Source: Bugula neritina
Taxonomy: Eukaryota; Bryozoa; Gymnolaemata; Cheilostomatida; Bugulidae
DNA length: 64,000 nt
Direction of reading: 5' to 3'
Assembly (NCBI GenBank): GCA_964035545.1
Contig: OZ037768.1
Span: forward strand, 15,562,175 to 15,626,174
Within the stretch, counting starts at the first letter, position 1. Each line of letters opens with the position of its first letter. A model generated the notes under the pieces. The model did not search any database. It saw only the letters and a program-made list of their open reading frames with translations, and was not told the DNA's origin. The position numbers and the translations under genes were made by a program. This document shows positions 22,981 through 36,477 of this stretch, piece by piece.

Positions 22981-25900
22981 ACATACTGTAACATGCTGAA
23001 ATATACTGTAATATACTGCAATACTTTGTTACATGCTGAAGTATACTGTAACATACTGAAATATGCTGTAACATGCATAAATATACTGTAACATACTGTA
23101 ATATACTGTAACATACTGAAATATACTGTAACCATATGAATTACACTGCAGCGTACCGAAATATACTGCAACATGCCGAAATATACTGTAACATATCGAA
23201 ATATATTGTAACATGTTGAAACATACTGCAACATCCCGAAACATATCACGACATACCGAAATATACTGCAACATGCTGAATTATACTCTAACATAATGAA
23301 ATATACTGCAACATATTGAAATATACTGTAACATATTGAAATATACTTTAACATACTGAAATATACTGTAACATTCTGTAAGATATTCTAACAGACTGAA
23401 ATATACTGTAACATGCTATAATATACTGTAACATACTGAAGTACACTGTAACATGCTGAAATATACCGTAACATACTGAAATATGCTGCAACATACATAA
23501 ATATACTGTAACATACTGTAATACACTGTAACAAACTGAAATTTACTGCAACAAACCGAAACATATTGCAACAAACCGAGATATACTTTAACATGTTGAA
23601 ATATACTGTAACATAGTGAAATATGCTGCAAGACACTGAAATATTATGTAACATGCGGAAATACACTGCAACATGCTGAAAGATAGTCTAACATGCTGAA
23701 ATATACTGTTACATACTGAAATATACTGTAACATGTTGAAATATACTGTAACATACTGAAATATACTTTAACATACTGAAATACACTGCAACATGCACAA
23801 TTATACTTCAACGTACCAAAATATGCTGCAACATACCGTAATATACTGCAACATTCCCAAATATACTGTATTATACCTAAATCTACTGTAATATATTGAA
23901 ATATAATGTAACATACTGAAATATGCTGCAAAATACTGAAAGATTCCGTAGCATGCTGAAATATACTGCAACAAGCTGAAATATAGTCTAAAATACTGAA
24001 ATATGCTGTTACATACTGAAATATACTGTAACATATTGAAATATACCGTAACATACTGAAATATACTTTAACATACTGAACTAAACTGTACCAAAAAGTA
24101 AGAGATTTCAACAGACTGAAATATACTGTAACATTCTTAAATACACTGTAACATACTGATATATACAGCAATATACTGAAATCTACCGTAACGTACTGAA
24201 ATGGACCGCGACACACCGAAAAATACTGCAACATCCTAAAATATATTGCAACTCACTGAAAACACTGCAACATAATGAAATACACTGCAACATACTGAAA
24301 TATACTGCAACATACTGAAATGTACTATAACATACTGAAATACACTGCAACATGCACAATTATTCTTCAACGTACCAAAATATGCTGCAACATACCGTAA
24401 TATACTGAAACATTTCCAAATATACTGTATTATACCTAAATATACTGTAATACATTGAAATATAATGTAACATACTGAAATATGCTGCAAAATACTGAAA
24501 TATACGCTAACATACTGAAATCAATTGTAACACACTGTAATATATTCGTACACACTGAAATATACTGTACCATGCTAAACATTCTATAACATACTGAAAT
24601 AAGCTGCAAGATACTGAGAGATTATGTAACACGCTGAAATATACTGCAACATACTGAAATATATTGTAACATACTGAAATATACTGTAACATATTGAAAT
24701 AAACTGTAACATTTTGAAATATACTGTAACATACTGAAATATACTGCAACATACCGAAACACATCGCAACATACTGAAATATACCGTAACATAATGAAAT
24801 ATGCTGCAACATACATAAATATACCCGTAACATACTGTAACATACTGAAATATACTGCAACATACCGAAACATATTGCAACATACCGAAATATACTTTAA
24901 CACATTGAAATACACTGTAACAGACTGAAATATACTGTAACATCCTGAAATATGCTATAACGTACTGAAATTGACAGCAACATACCGAAATATAATGCAA
25001 CATACTGAAACATACTGCAACATCCTGAAATATACTGCAACACACTGAAAAAAAACTGCAACATACTGAAATACACTGCAACATGCACAATTATTCTTCA
25101 ACGTATTAAATATGCTGCAATATACCGTAATATACTGCAACATTCTGAAATATACTGTATTTTACCTACATCTACTGTAATATATTAAAACATAAGGTAA
25201 CATACTGAATTATGCTGCAAAATACTGAAAGATTCTGTAACATGCTGAATGATACTGCAACATCCTGAAATATACTCTAACATACTGAAATCTATTGTAA
25301 CACACTGTAATATATTCGTACACACTGAAATATACTGTACCATGCTAAAACATACTGTAACATGCTGAAATATACTGTAATATACTGCAATACTTTGTTA
25401 CATGCTGAAGTATACTGTAACATACTGAAATATGCTGCAACAATACATAAATATACTGTAACATACTGCAATACACTGTAACAAACTGAAATTTACTGCA
25501 ACAAACCGAAACATATCGCAACATACCGAGGTATACTTTAACATGTTGAAATATACTGTAACGTAGTGAAATATGCTGCAAGACACTGAAAGATTCTGTA
25601 TCATGCTGAAATACACTGCAACATGCTGAAAAATAGTCTAACATGCTGAAATATGCTGTTACCTACTGAAATATACTGTAACCATATGAATTACACTGCA
25701 GCGTACCGAAATATACTGCAACATACCGAAATATACTGTAACATACCGAAATATACTGTAACATGTTGAAACATACTGCAACATACCGAAACATATCACG
25801 ACATACCGAAATATACTGCAACATGTCGAAATATAATCTAACATACCTAAATCTACTGCAATATATTGAAACATAATGTGACATACTGAAATATGCTGCA

Positions 25901-28900
25901 AGACACTGAAAGATTCTGTAACATGCTGAAATATATTGCAACATGCTGAAATATACTCTAACATAATGAAATATACTGCAACATATTGAAATATACTGTA
26001 ACATATTGAAATATACTTTAACATACTGAAATATACTGTAACATTTTGTAAGATATTCTAACAGACTGAAATATACTGTAACATGCTATAATATACTGTA
26101 ACATACTGAAGTACATTGTAACATGCTGAAATATACCGTAACATACTGAAATATGCTGCAACAATACATAAATATACTGTAACATACTGTAATACACTGT
26201 AACAAACTGAAATTTACTGCAACAAACCGAAACATATCGCAACATACCGAGATATACTTTGACATGTTGAAATATACTGTAACGTAGTGAAATATGCTGC
26301 AAGACACTAAAAGATTCTGTAACATGCTGAAATACACTGCAACATGCTGAAAGATAGTCTAACATGCTGAAATATGCTGTTACCTACTGAAATATACTGT
26401 AACATGTTGAAATATACTGTAACATATTGAAATATACTTTGACATACTGAAATATACTGCAACATGCTATAATATACTGTAACATACTGATGTATACTGT
26501 ATCATGCTAAATTATACTGCAACATACCGAAATATACTGCAACATACCGAAATATACTGCAACATGCCGAAATATACTCTAACATACCTAAATCTACTCT
26601 AATATACTGAAACATAATGTAACATACTGATATATACTGTAACATGCTGATATTAACTCCAACGTACTGAAATGGACCGCAACATACCGAAATATACTGC
26701 AACAAACTGAAATACAGTGCAATTTCTTAAAATATATTGCAATACACTGAAATAAACTGCAACATACCGAAATATGTTCTAACACACCTAATTCTGCTGT
26801 AATATATTGAAACATATTGTAACATACCGAAATATACTGTAACATGTTGAAATATACTGTAACATACTGAAATATACTGTATCATGCTAAAACATACTGT
26901 AACATGCTGAAATATACTGTAATATCCTGAAATACATTGTAATATGCTGAATTATACCGTAACATACTGAAATATGCTGTAACATGCATAAATATACTAT
27001 AACATACTGTAATATACTGCAACATACGGAAATATACTGTAACATATCGAAATATAATCTAACATACCTAAATCTACTGTAATATATTGAAACATAATGT
27101 GACGTACTGAAATATGCTGCAAGACACTAAAAGATTCTGTAACATGCTGAAATATACTGCAACATGCTGAAATATACTTTAACATAATGAAATATACTGT
27201 AACATATTGAAATATACTGTAACATATTGAAATATACTGTAACATACTGTAAGATACTCTAACAGACTGAAATATACTGTAACATGCTATAATATACTGT
27301 AACATACTGAAGTACATTGTAACAGGCTGAAATATACCGTAACATACTGAAATATGCTACAACATACATAAATATACTGTAACATACTGTAATACACTGT
27401 AACATACTGAAATATACTGTATCATGCTAAAGTATACTGCAACATACCGAAATATACTGCAACATACCAAAATATACTGCAACATACTGAAATATACTGC
27501 AATTTCTTAATATATACCGCAATACACTGAAACAAACTGCACCATACTGAATACACTGCAACATACTGAAATATACTGCAACATACTGAAATATACTGAA
27601 ACATATTGAAATATACTGCAACATGCCGAAATATATTCTAACATATGTAATTCTGCTGTAATACATTGAAACATAATTTAACATACTAAAATATGCTGTA
27701 AGATACTGAAATATTATGTAACATACTGAAATATATATAGTAACATACTGTAATATAGTCTTACACACTGTAATATATTCCTAAACGCTGAAATATACTT
27801 TACCATGCTGAAACATACTGTAACATTCTGAAAGATACTAAGACATACTAAAATATATTGTAACATGCTGTAATATACCGTAACATACTGAAATATACTG
27901 TAACATACGGAAATATGCTGCAACATACATAAATATACTGTAACATACTGAAATATACTGCACCATACCGAAACATATCGCAACATACCGAAATATACTG
28001 TAACATTTTGAAATATACTGTAACGTACTGAAATATGCTGCAAGACACTGAAAGATTCTGTAACATGCTGAAATATACTGCAACTTGCTGAAATATAGTT
28101 TAACATACTGAAATATGCTGTTACATATTGAAATATACTGTAACATATTGAAATAAACCGTAACATACTGAAATATACTTTAACATACTGAACTATACTG
28201 TATCAAACAGTAAGACATTCCAACAGATTGAAATATATTGTAAAATCCTGAAATATGCTGTAACATACCGAAATATACTGCAACAGACCGAATTATACTG
28301 AAACATCATAAAATATACTGCAACACATTGAAAAAACTGCAACATACTGAAATGTTCTGTAACATACTGAAATACACTGCAACATGCACAATTAATCTTC
28401 AACGTACCAAGATATGCTGCAACATACCATAATATACAGAAACGTTCCGAAATATACTGTATTATACCTAAATCTACTGTAATACATTGAAACATAATGT
28501 AACATACTGAAATATGCTGCAAAATACTGAAAGATTCTGTAACATGCTGAAATATACTGCAACATCTTGAAATATATGCTAACATACTGAAATCTATTGT
28601 AACACACTGTAATATATTCGTACACACTGAAATATACTGTACCATGCTAAAACATACTGTAAAATACTGAAATATACTGTAACATACTGAAATTACTGTA
28701 ACACTCTATAGTATACTGTAACATACTGAAGTACCTTGTAACATGCTGAAATATACCGTAGCATATTGAAATATGCTGCAACATACATAAATATACCTTA
28801 ACATACTGTAATATACTGTAACATGATGAATTATACTGCAGCATATAGAAATATACTGTAACATACCTAAATCTACTGTAATATACTGAAACATAATGTA

Positions 28901-29100
28901 ACATACTGATATATACTGTAACATGCTGATATATACTCCAACGTACTGAAATGGACCGCAACATATCGAAATATACTGCAACATACTGAAATACAATGCA
29001 ACATACTAAAATATACTGCAATATCTTAAAATATATTGCAACGTACTGAAATACACTGCAACATACTGAAATACACTGCAACATACTAAAATACACTTAA

Positions 29101-29869
29101 AGGATTGCTCTATCTTGTCTAATAAATGGCCATTTAGGTCAAACACACATAATATTGTGTTTTTCTAAGCATGCATTGACAAAAAGCATTTGACCAAACG
29201 TAGAAAAAGTTAGTTGAAGTTGAGGGTGTAGATTGGAAACAGCCAAAACGCCGATTTTGAAATGAGCTGGGAACTGTGACGTAACAGCGCCAGCATTCCT
29301 GCTGGTCACGTGACTATACAAATGAATAACTATAGAAATATGACTGTGAGATGTAATCTTTTAGCTTGCAATTTGTATATTTATAGAAGTGCAAATGTGA
29401 ATTATCTCAATCTATAGCTTTTTGACATTTTAAATAACATGTATGTGATAACATTAGGCTATATTTTGCTTGTAAACATTAGAAAAAAGCCTTGCAAAAA
29501 CATGCATTCTTTAGGATGAATGCCTGCGATCTATCTAAACTAGGTCAGATTGTGCAATGTTACGGGCGCACCAAAGCTGACCTATATAGCGCACTGTAAC
29601 TGCTTGAGCGTTATTGGTTGATGTTGTGCTCAGCAACCTTGAATACTAGCGTTATAGTTAGCACGTGCAGCATAGTTACTGGCGTTCACACGTCACGTAT
29701 TAGGCTATTCTTTTTCATGGCTGAAAATTTTACCTCCCTCAAAATTGGAATTTTGAAAAGCTGTTTTCTAGGCACATATCCCTTTGCAAAGCCACAATTG
29801 TTTGCATACACATTAGATTATAGTTCATAATTATAATGTGATTGTAATAAACTAAGATTGAGCAATCCT
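29101..29869. mobile_element. TTAA-flanked non-autonomous TIR element, 769 bp
   Basis: TTAA stands at 29097-29100 and 29870-29873. The element begins AGGATTGCTCTATCTTG and ends with GAGCAATCCT, so 10 bp of TIR are perfect and a few more are partly matched. TTAA duplication is typical of piggyBac- and Kolobok-type transposons. It holds two CACGTG motifs (~29306, ~29661) and an ATTGG box (~29613) but no credible gene; a 70-codon plus-strand frame at 29618-29830 has no recognisable domain. Confidence 0.82.
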
Positions 29870-29873
29870 TTAA

Positions 29874-30003
29874 ACATATTGAAATATACTGCCACATGCC
29901 GAAATATATTCTAACATACTTAGTTCTGCTGTAATATATTGAAACATAATGTAACATACTAAAATATGCTGCAAGATACTGAAAGGTTATGTAACATGCT
30001 GAA
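29874..30003. repeat. Satellite B, last remnant
   Basis: ACATATTGAAATATACTG-type units resume after the TTAA element and end at about GTAACATGCTGAACAAAATAC. Confidence 0.8.
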
Positions 30004-30337
30004 CAAAATACAGTGTATCGGACATTATCTATATATTTAGATTTCCTGCTCCATAAAGTTTACAGACAAATATTATACTCTTACAAGTTTGTGTAGAACA
30101 AAAGTAGTAATACATTAATAATATACACTATCCTTTTGGATACTTGTTAACAAAATATCTTTTCAAACAACATGCAAGATTAATAAAATATAAAAATTTA
30201 ATAAGTTAATGCAGATCAAAGGAATTTATTTATGCGCCTAATAACAAGCAATTAATCCAAGTTAATTTAAATATACATATACTTCAATAATATTAAAATT
30301 AATTGCACATAAAAATACATTTTATCAAAATAGATAA

Positions 30338-30718
30338 CTAGCGTCTAAGTAGGAAATTTAGCCTAGCCTCTATTTGAGATGACACCATAACTACCACACT
30401 TGTGAGAAAATATAATTGGTAAGAAGGAAATACTTTGCAAATAGCGAGACTTAAGATGAAAACATCAGTGTCTTGAGATTCGATTATTACATTTGGGGTA
30501 ATGATGTTCATAAGATATTTTGCATGTAACAAAGTTTGTGTACCTGCTTCTTCGCAATCTAATTGTAAGCATTTGAGTTTTGTTTCTTCAGAATTTTGAC
30601 CATGTTTAAAAAATTTTAGCTGAATGCAACGTTTTTTGCTATGTAACAACAATAATAACCATATCGTTCTCTGAAGTATTTTTACTCCATGTTTAACACA
30701 AAAATGCACCAGTTTCAA
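30338..30718 (-). pseudogene. Fragment of an unrecognised repeat-encoded protein
   Basis: A 126-codon minus-strand frame contains LHAKYLMNI and SQDTDVFILSL. This resembles a pattern I recall from uncharacterised, multi-copy metazoan proteins (EEADTR...LLHA...SPDTDVFVL), but I cannot name the family with confidence. The plus strand at about 55,735-56,100 encodes a stop-interrupted relative (shared CVKHGVK, QNSQEN/QNSEET, VSSQI). It is most likely the remains of a transposable-element protein. The frame has no clear start and no partner genes. Confidence 0.5.
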
Positions 30719-31228
30719 ACGCAGCTTGTTCTATTTGCTGATAACAAATTGTTATTTTTGAGACAAATAGCACACATAAAAAATTTACATGCCTATGATC
30801 TTTGAATAAGACAACCCAAGGTCATTTTTTTTAATGGGTGGCTCAAATATAACCATATAATATATTTCAAATTATAGGAAAGCTTTAGGGTATTTTTTTT
30901 GTAACTATAACTGAGCTAAATTGACTCTAGAGTCATTATATTAAAATAGTATAAAAATATGCATTTTAACCAATAGTGTTGTTTTAAAATCCAAATTGCT
31001 TATTTATATATAGTTCAGCCTAAATTTATTAGCAAAGCTCAATTGTACACATTTAAAATATTATCTTCCAGAGTCCAGATCAACCTGCTCATGCTTCTCA
31101 TTACTTTTTTGTAAAAGTAATTATTATAATAAAAATTGTGAAGAAAATCATTCTCAGACACAGATTTATTTATAATTCGGCTTTTTTATAGCTGATCAAT
31201 AATGATGTTTGCTTTATATCTAAATAAC

Positions 31229-31432
31229 TCATTCCTTTGCTTGTTTTCGTTCATGTAGTCCACATTTTTCAGATTTTTTCACAAGAAAATCACTAAAATT
31301 AAACTCAAAGAAGTGAAAAACACATCTATGATTATCTGCAAAAGGTTTTGCTTGTATATATAATAAACTAGCTTCAATAATTTCAAGATAATACTTAACA
31401 GATTTGGACAAAGTTGTGGGGAAACAACTCAT
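31229..31432 (-). pseudogene. Second coding fragment of the R1 repeat
   Basis: A 67-codon frame (SCFPTTLSKSVKYYLEII...LHERKQAKE) aligns along its length with the interrupted plus-strand translation of about 54,998-55,185. Shared features are FPxxL near the start, YIQ/YVQ, RCVF/DVFSTF and HERKQAKE/EHKQTKE at the end. The conservation of protein in two copies shows a real ancestral coding region. It is upstream of the 30338-30718 fragment on the same strand, so both probably belonged to one protein. Function unknown. Confidence 0.5.
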
Positions 31433-31774
31433 GTTAAAGTTTAAAGAGCTTTTGCAACCAACTGGGTAGTCAGAAAAATTTACAGTTTTTTTAACAGAAA
31501 AGTGAGAAGAGTATCAATAAATACCAACAAAATTATTTTGCTTATATAAAATAAATTAGCTCCAATAATTCCAAGACATTTAGCAGATTTACAAAAACGT
31601 TAAGAGAAGACAACTCCTTATTTGTTTCAAGCATCTGAAGCACTTTTGTGGCTAACTGGGTGCACAGAACAGTCTAGAGTTTTCACAGAATAATTAGGAC
31701 CTTTAAAACTCTCAATTTCTAAAAAAGTTGCGTAGCCACCCCTCGGAGTGTAAAGAGTGAAAGATAATTGAAGG

Positions 31775-34700
31775 TGACAATGTATGATATTCAATTACAA
31801 TATATTACAGTGTAATCCATTATGTTTAAGTAAATTACAATGCATCACAATATCTTTCAGTTTAGGGAACTGTATTGCAAGATATTAAAGTGTTATGCGC
31901 TATATTTCAGTGCATTGCAGTATATTGCAGTAGGTTACAGCATGTTGCAATATAAATCCATGTAATACAGTATATTACAGTGTATGACATTGTAATACAG
32001 GTTATTACAGCTTATTACAGCTTATTACATTGCATTACCATGTCATGCAGGTTTTTTCACATTGTTTTACAATATATTTCAGTATATCGCATTATCTTGC
32101 AATATATCATGGCATATTACAGTTTACTACATTGTATTACCCTGTCTTACAGTTTTTTTCAGAATACTAAAGGTTTTTATGGTGTCTGACATTGTATGAC
32201 ATTTCATTGCACTATATTACGATGTATTACAGTGTGTTTCATTATGTTTCAGTTTATTACATTGCAACACATTATATTTCAGTCTAGTACACTGTGCTGC
32301 AGTATATTAAAATGTTTAATTTGCACTAAATATCAGTGCATTGCAGTGTTATACAGTAGGTTACAGCATCTCAAAATATAAACTGTATAATACAGTATTT
32401 TAGAGTGCATGACATTGTATTACAGGTTATTAAAATATCTTTTTAGTATGTTACGGTGTCTTGAAAAATTTTACTGCTTCTTGCAATATGTTACAGTATC
32501 TTGCAATATATTACAGTGTATTACAATTTGCTGCATTTTATTACATTTTCCCTCAATTTCTTATAAAAATTGACAGGTTATTACAGTGTCGGAAAGCGTA
32601 TGACATTGTATAACACTATTTTTCAATATATCACAGTATTTTACATCTATTACAGTATGCTACAGTCTCTTGCAACATATTGTAGTGTCTTGTTTTATAA
32701 TACAGTGTATTACGGTATAATACTGTGTGTTATATTGTATTACTCTGTCATACAGTTTTTTGCACTATATATTAGTGGATTGAGGTATATTACGTTAGGT
32801 TACAGCATCTCACAATATAAAACCATGTAATACAGTATATTAAACTGCATGTCATTGTGTTACAGGCTATTACAATATATTTTAGTATATTATAATGTCT
32901 TGCAATATATCACAGTGTATTACAGTATATTACAGTTTGCTGCATCGTATTGCTGTTTTTTTACAACTTCTTACAAAATTTGACAGGTTATTAATGTGTC
33001 TGAAAGCGCATGACATCGTATAAAACTAGATTTTAGTATATCACAGTGTTTTACAATAAAGTTCAGTATAATGCATTGTCTTGCAATATATCACAGTGTT
33101 TTACAATATATTTCAGTATATTGTATTGTCTTGCAATATATTACATTATATTACAGATTACTACATTGTATTACCTTGTCTTACAGTTTTTTTTCAGAAT
33201 TTTAAAGGTTTTTACAGTGTCTGACAGTGTATGACATTGAATTACACTATCCTAGTATGTATTACAGTGTGTTTCATTATGTTTCAGTTTAGGAAACTGT
33301 ATTGCAGTATATTAAAGTGTTTTGCGCTATATTTCAGTGCATTGCGGTATATTGGAGTAGGTTACACCGTGTTACAATAAAAAACCATGTAATACAGTAT
33401 ATTACAGTGTCTGACATAATTAAAGGTTATTACAATATATTTCAGTATGTTACAGTGTTTTGAAAAATATTACTATGTCTTGAAATATTTTACAATGTCT
33501 TGCAACATTTATATCTGTGTATTGCAGTATATTACAGATTGTTGCATTGTATTACAGTTTCTTACAGTTTCTTACAGAGTTTAACATGTTATTACAGTGT
33601 CTGAAAGCGTATGACATTATATAACACTACTTTTCAATATATCACAGTGTTTTACAATATAATTCAGTGTATTATATAGTGTCTTGCAATATGTTACAGT
33701 ATCTTGGAATATATTACAGTGGGTTACAGTTTTTGCATTGTTTTACAGCTTTTTACAATTTCTCACAAATTTTGATAGGTTATTATTGTGTCTGAAATCG
33801 TATGACATTGTATAACACTACATTTCAATATATCACGGTGTTTTACAAGATATTTCAGTATATCACAGTCTCGTGCAAGTACATATTATAGTGTTTTGAA
33901 ATATAATACAGTGTATTGCAGTATACTACTGTATATTATATTGTATTACTGTGTTATACATCTTGTTAGAGAACATCACAGGTTATCACAGTGCTTGAAA
34001 ATGTATAACATTGTAAAACATTGAATTTGATTATATTACAGTGCTTTACAATAAATTTCAGTATAATACAGTGTCTTGCAATATATTACAGTCTCTTGCA
34101 ATATGTTACAGTGACTTGCAATATATTACTGTGTATTACAGTGTATTAAAGAATGCATCACAGTAGACCTCAGTCTAGTACACTGTATTGCAATATATTA
34201 AAGTGTTTTGCATCATTTTTCAATGCGTTGAGGTGTATTACAGTTGGTTACAGCATGTCACATTAGAAAACTGTTTATAACAGTATATTACAGTGTATGA
34301 CAATTTATCAAAGGTTATTACAGTTTCTTTCAGTATATTAGAGTGTGTCACAGTATATTACAGTGCATTACAATATATTACAGTTTATTACATTGAACTG
34401 CAATGTTTTACTTTTTTTTACAGAATATTATCGAATTTTGAAGTGTCTGACAATGAACAACGTTTTAAAACACAAAATTTCAATATATCACATCGCTTTA
34501 CAATATATTTCAGCATATCGCATTGTCTTGCAAAATATCACAGCATATTACAGTTTACTACATTGTATTACCCTGTCTTACAGTTTCTTTCAGAAAATTA
34601 AATTTTTTACAGTTTTTGACAATGTATGAAATTTCATTACACTGTGTTAGAATGTATTACAGTGTGTTTCATTATGTTTCAGTGTATTACATTGCAACAG

Positions 34701-35793
34701 ATTATATTTCAGTCTCGTACACTTATTATATTAAAGTATTTTGCATTATATATCAGTGGATTGTGGTGTATTACAGTAGGTTACAGCATCTCACAAGATA
34801 AAACTGTGTAATACTGGATGTTAGAGTACATGACATTGTATTACAGGTTATTACAACATACTTCAGTATGTTACAATGTCTTGAGAAATACTACAGTGTC
34901 TTGCAACATGTTGCAGTGTCTTGCAACATGTTGCAGTGTCTTGCAAAATGTCGCAGTGTATTGCAATATATTACAGTGTACTACATTAACTTACAGTTTG
35001 TTGCATTGTAATACACTTTCTTACAAAATCTGACAGGTTTTTACAGTGTCTGAAAGTGTATGACAGTGTGTAACACTACATTTCCATATATCACAGTGTT
35101 TTACAATATATTTCAGTATATTGCATTGTCTTGCAATATATGACAGTATATTACTGTTTCCTACATTGTATCACGCTGCCTTGCCGTTTCTTTAAAAATG
35201 TTAAACGTTTTTACAGTGTTTGACAACGTATGACGTTTCATTACACTATATATAAAGATGCATTACAGTGTATTTCGTCATGTTTCAGTTTATTACAATG
35301 CATCACATTATATCTCATTTCAGTATATTTCAATGTATATTACAGTGCACTGCACTTTATTGCATTGTAGTGCAGTGTATTACAGCATGCCACGATATAA
35401 AACTCTGTATTACAGTATATCGTAGTGAATAACATTGCATTAAAATTTATTACAGTATGTTTCAGTTTATTACAGGCTATTACGTATAGTATATTACAGT
35501 GCATTACAATGCATTACCATGTTTTACAGTTTCATACAGCATAATAAAAGATATTATAGTGTCCGACAATGTATGACATTGCAGTACACTATATCACGGT
35601 GTATTACAGTGTTCTAATTATGTTTCAGTGTTTTACAAGATATTTCAGTATATTACATCAGTACACTGGTTTACAGTGCATTGAAATGTAATAATATTTC
35701 AGCATATCACAATATAAAGCTGTTTATTACATTATGCTTCAGTATATTACAATGCATACCATTGTATTACAATTTAATACAATATATCTAAGT
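31775..35793. repeat. Satellite C array (decamers TTACAGTGTA / TTACAATATA)
   Basis: About 4 kb of decamers of the form T-T-R-C-A-R-T-R-T-A, often in 20-bp dimers with TTGCAATATA and TTTCAGTATA variants. It is essentially the reverse complement of satellite B-like DNA (CTGTAATATA...). Short plus-strand open frames here (YYSLLHCIT-type) are repeat by-products. No gene. Confidence 0.9.
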
Positions 35794-35797
35794 ATAT

Positions 35798-36181
35798 TGT
35801 TGTGAATTTACGATTCACTATAATTAGTGAGTCTACTTATTTATTTAAGTTTATCACGAATTAAATAGAATTTATTTATTACAAATTATACAGAATAAAA
35901 GATACTAACACTGATGCACACCATTACATAACAGAGAGTGATTTATACACGACTTTACATGGCTAAGTTCCAATCCACTCTGCCGGCCAAGCTGTCTAAC
36001 AAGCTTCCACTATACATTGGCAGCTCTGCCTACTACTAATTGTTATCTACATCCCATTGGTTGTCACGATGGTGCCATCATAACGACATGATGCTGACTG
36101 AATCATGTATCGGTCCGGTATAGAGCTATCCTTTCGATATAAAAACTAACTAAGTGGGAACACAACACCAAACTCTTCACA
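35798..36181 (-). mobile_element. Solo LTR of a Gypsy-type family, 384 bp
   Basis: Non-satellite island running TGTTGTGAATTTACG...ACTCTTCACA, flanked by ATAT at 35794-35797 and 36182-36185. It shares TTTACGATTCACTATA, CTCTGCC-GG-CAAGCT and CTTTCGATATAAAAACTAAC with the LTRs at 41996 and 56510, so it is a diverged member of their group. Orientation is minus by analogy with the LTR of the element at 56510-64000 (TTTATT read as AATAAA on the minus strand). Confidence 0.8.
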
Positions 36182-36185
36182 ATAT

Positions 36186-36477
36186 TACAGAGTGTTACAG
36201 TGTGTTAGATTATCTTTCAGTATATTACAATGTACTACAGTATATTTCAGTCTACTACAATGTATTACAGTATATTAAGGTGTTTAGGATTATATTTCAG
36301 TGCATTGCAGTGTATTAAAGTATATTAGAGTTTATTACATTGTGTTACCGTGTTTTACAGTATGTATGATATAGCATTACACTTTATTGCGGTGTATTAC
36401 ATTGCATTGCACTATATTAAGGTGCATTGCAGTCTGCTATATTATGTTTCAGCATATTATAAGTAATTACAGTATAT
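36186..36477. repeat. Satellite C, continuation up to a Gypsy breakpoint
   Basis: TTACAGTGTGTTAGATT-type units continue until about 36478, where Gypsy integrase coding sequence (minus strand) begins abruptly. Confidence 0.85.

Larger units (their letters stand above)
19185..24316. repeat. 2,566-bp tandem segmental duplication inside satellite B
   Basis: Unit 1 is about 19185-21750 and unit 2 about 21751-24316. Long landmarks, including the complete TIR element, recur at exactly 2,566 bp distance. Copies are nearly identical (in the TIR element I see two differences in 423 bp). Both units start at GAAATGTGCTGCAAGACACT. Confidence 0.92.
17336..29096. repeat. Satellite B array (decamers CTGAAATATA / CTGTAACATA)
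   Basis: About 11.8 kb of diverged 20-bp dimers made of two related decamers. On the plus strand the unit contains TAA or TGA in every phase; on the minus strand it contains none. Dozens of minus-strand open frames with YFSMLQYISVCYS-type protein repeats therefore appear by chance. They have no start context, domain or codon signal, and I annotate none as genes. Confidence 0.93.
30004..31770 (-). repeat. Decayed dispersed repeat, copy R1 (inverted relative to R2)
   Basis: AT-rich DNA between satellites B and C. Several segments match 54,890-56,280 on the opposite strand, for example AGCATGAGCAGGTTGAT (minus strand here near 31,090; plus strand at ~55,322) and ATCTGTTAAGTATTATCTTG. Similarity holds at protein level (see the two pseudogene entries), so it was once coding. 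The part at ~31,430-31,700 contains a diverged internal duplication around CCAACTGGGT / CTAACTGGGT. No TIRs were identified. Confidence 0.7.

Noticed and set aside
17264-29096. Dozens of minus-strand open frames with YFSMLQYISVCYS-like repeats
   Set aside because: They follow from a 20-bp repeat that lacks stop codons on one strand; all three minus phases are open and no domain or start context exists.
29618-29830. 70-codon plus-strand frame in the TTAA element
   Set aside because: No recognisable domain and it lies in a non-autonomous element.
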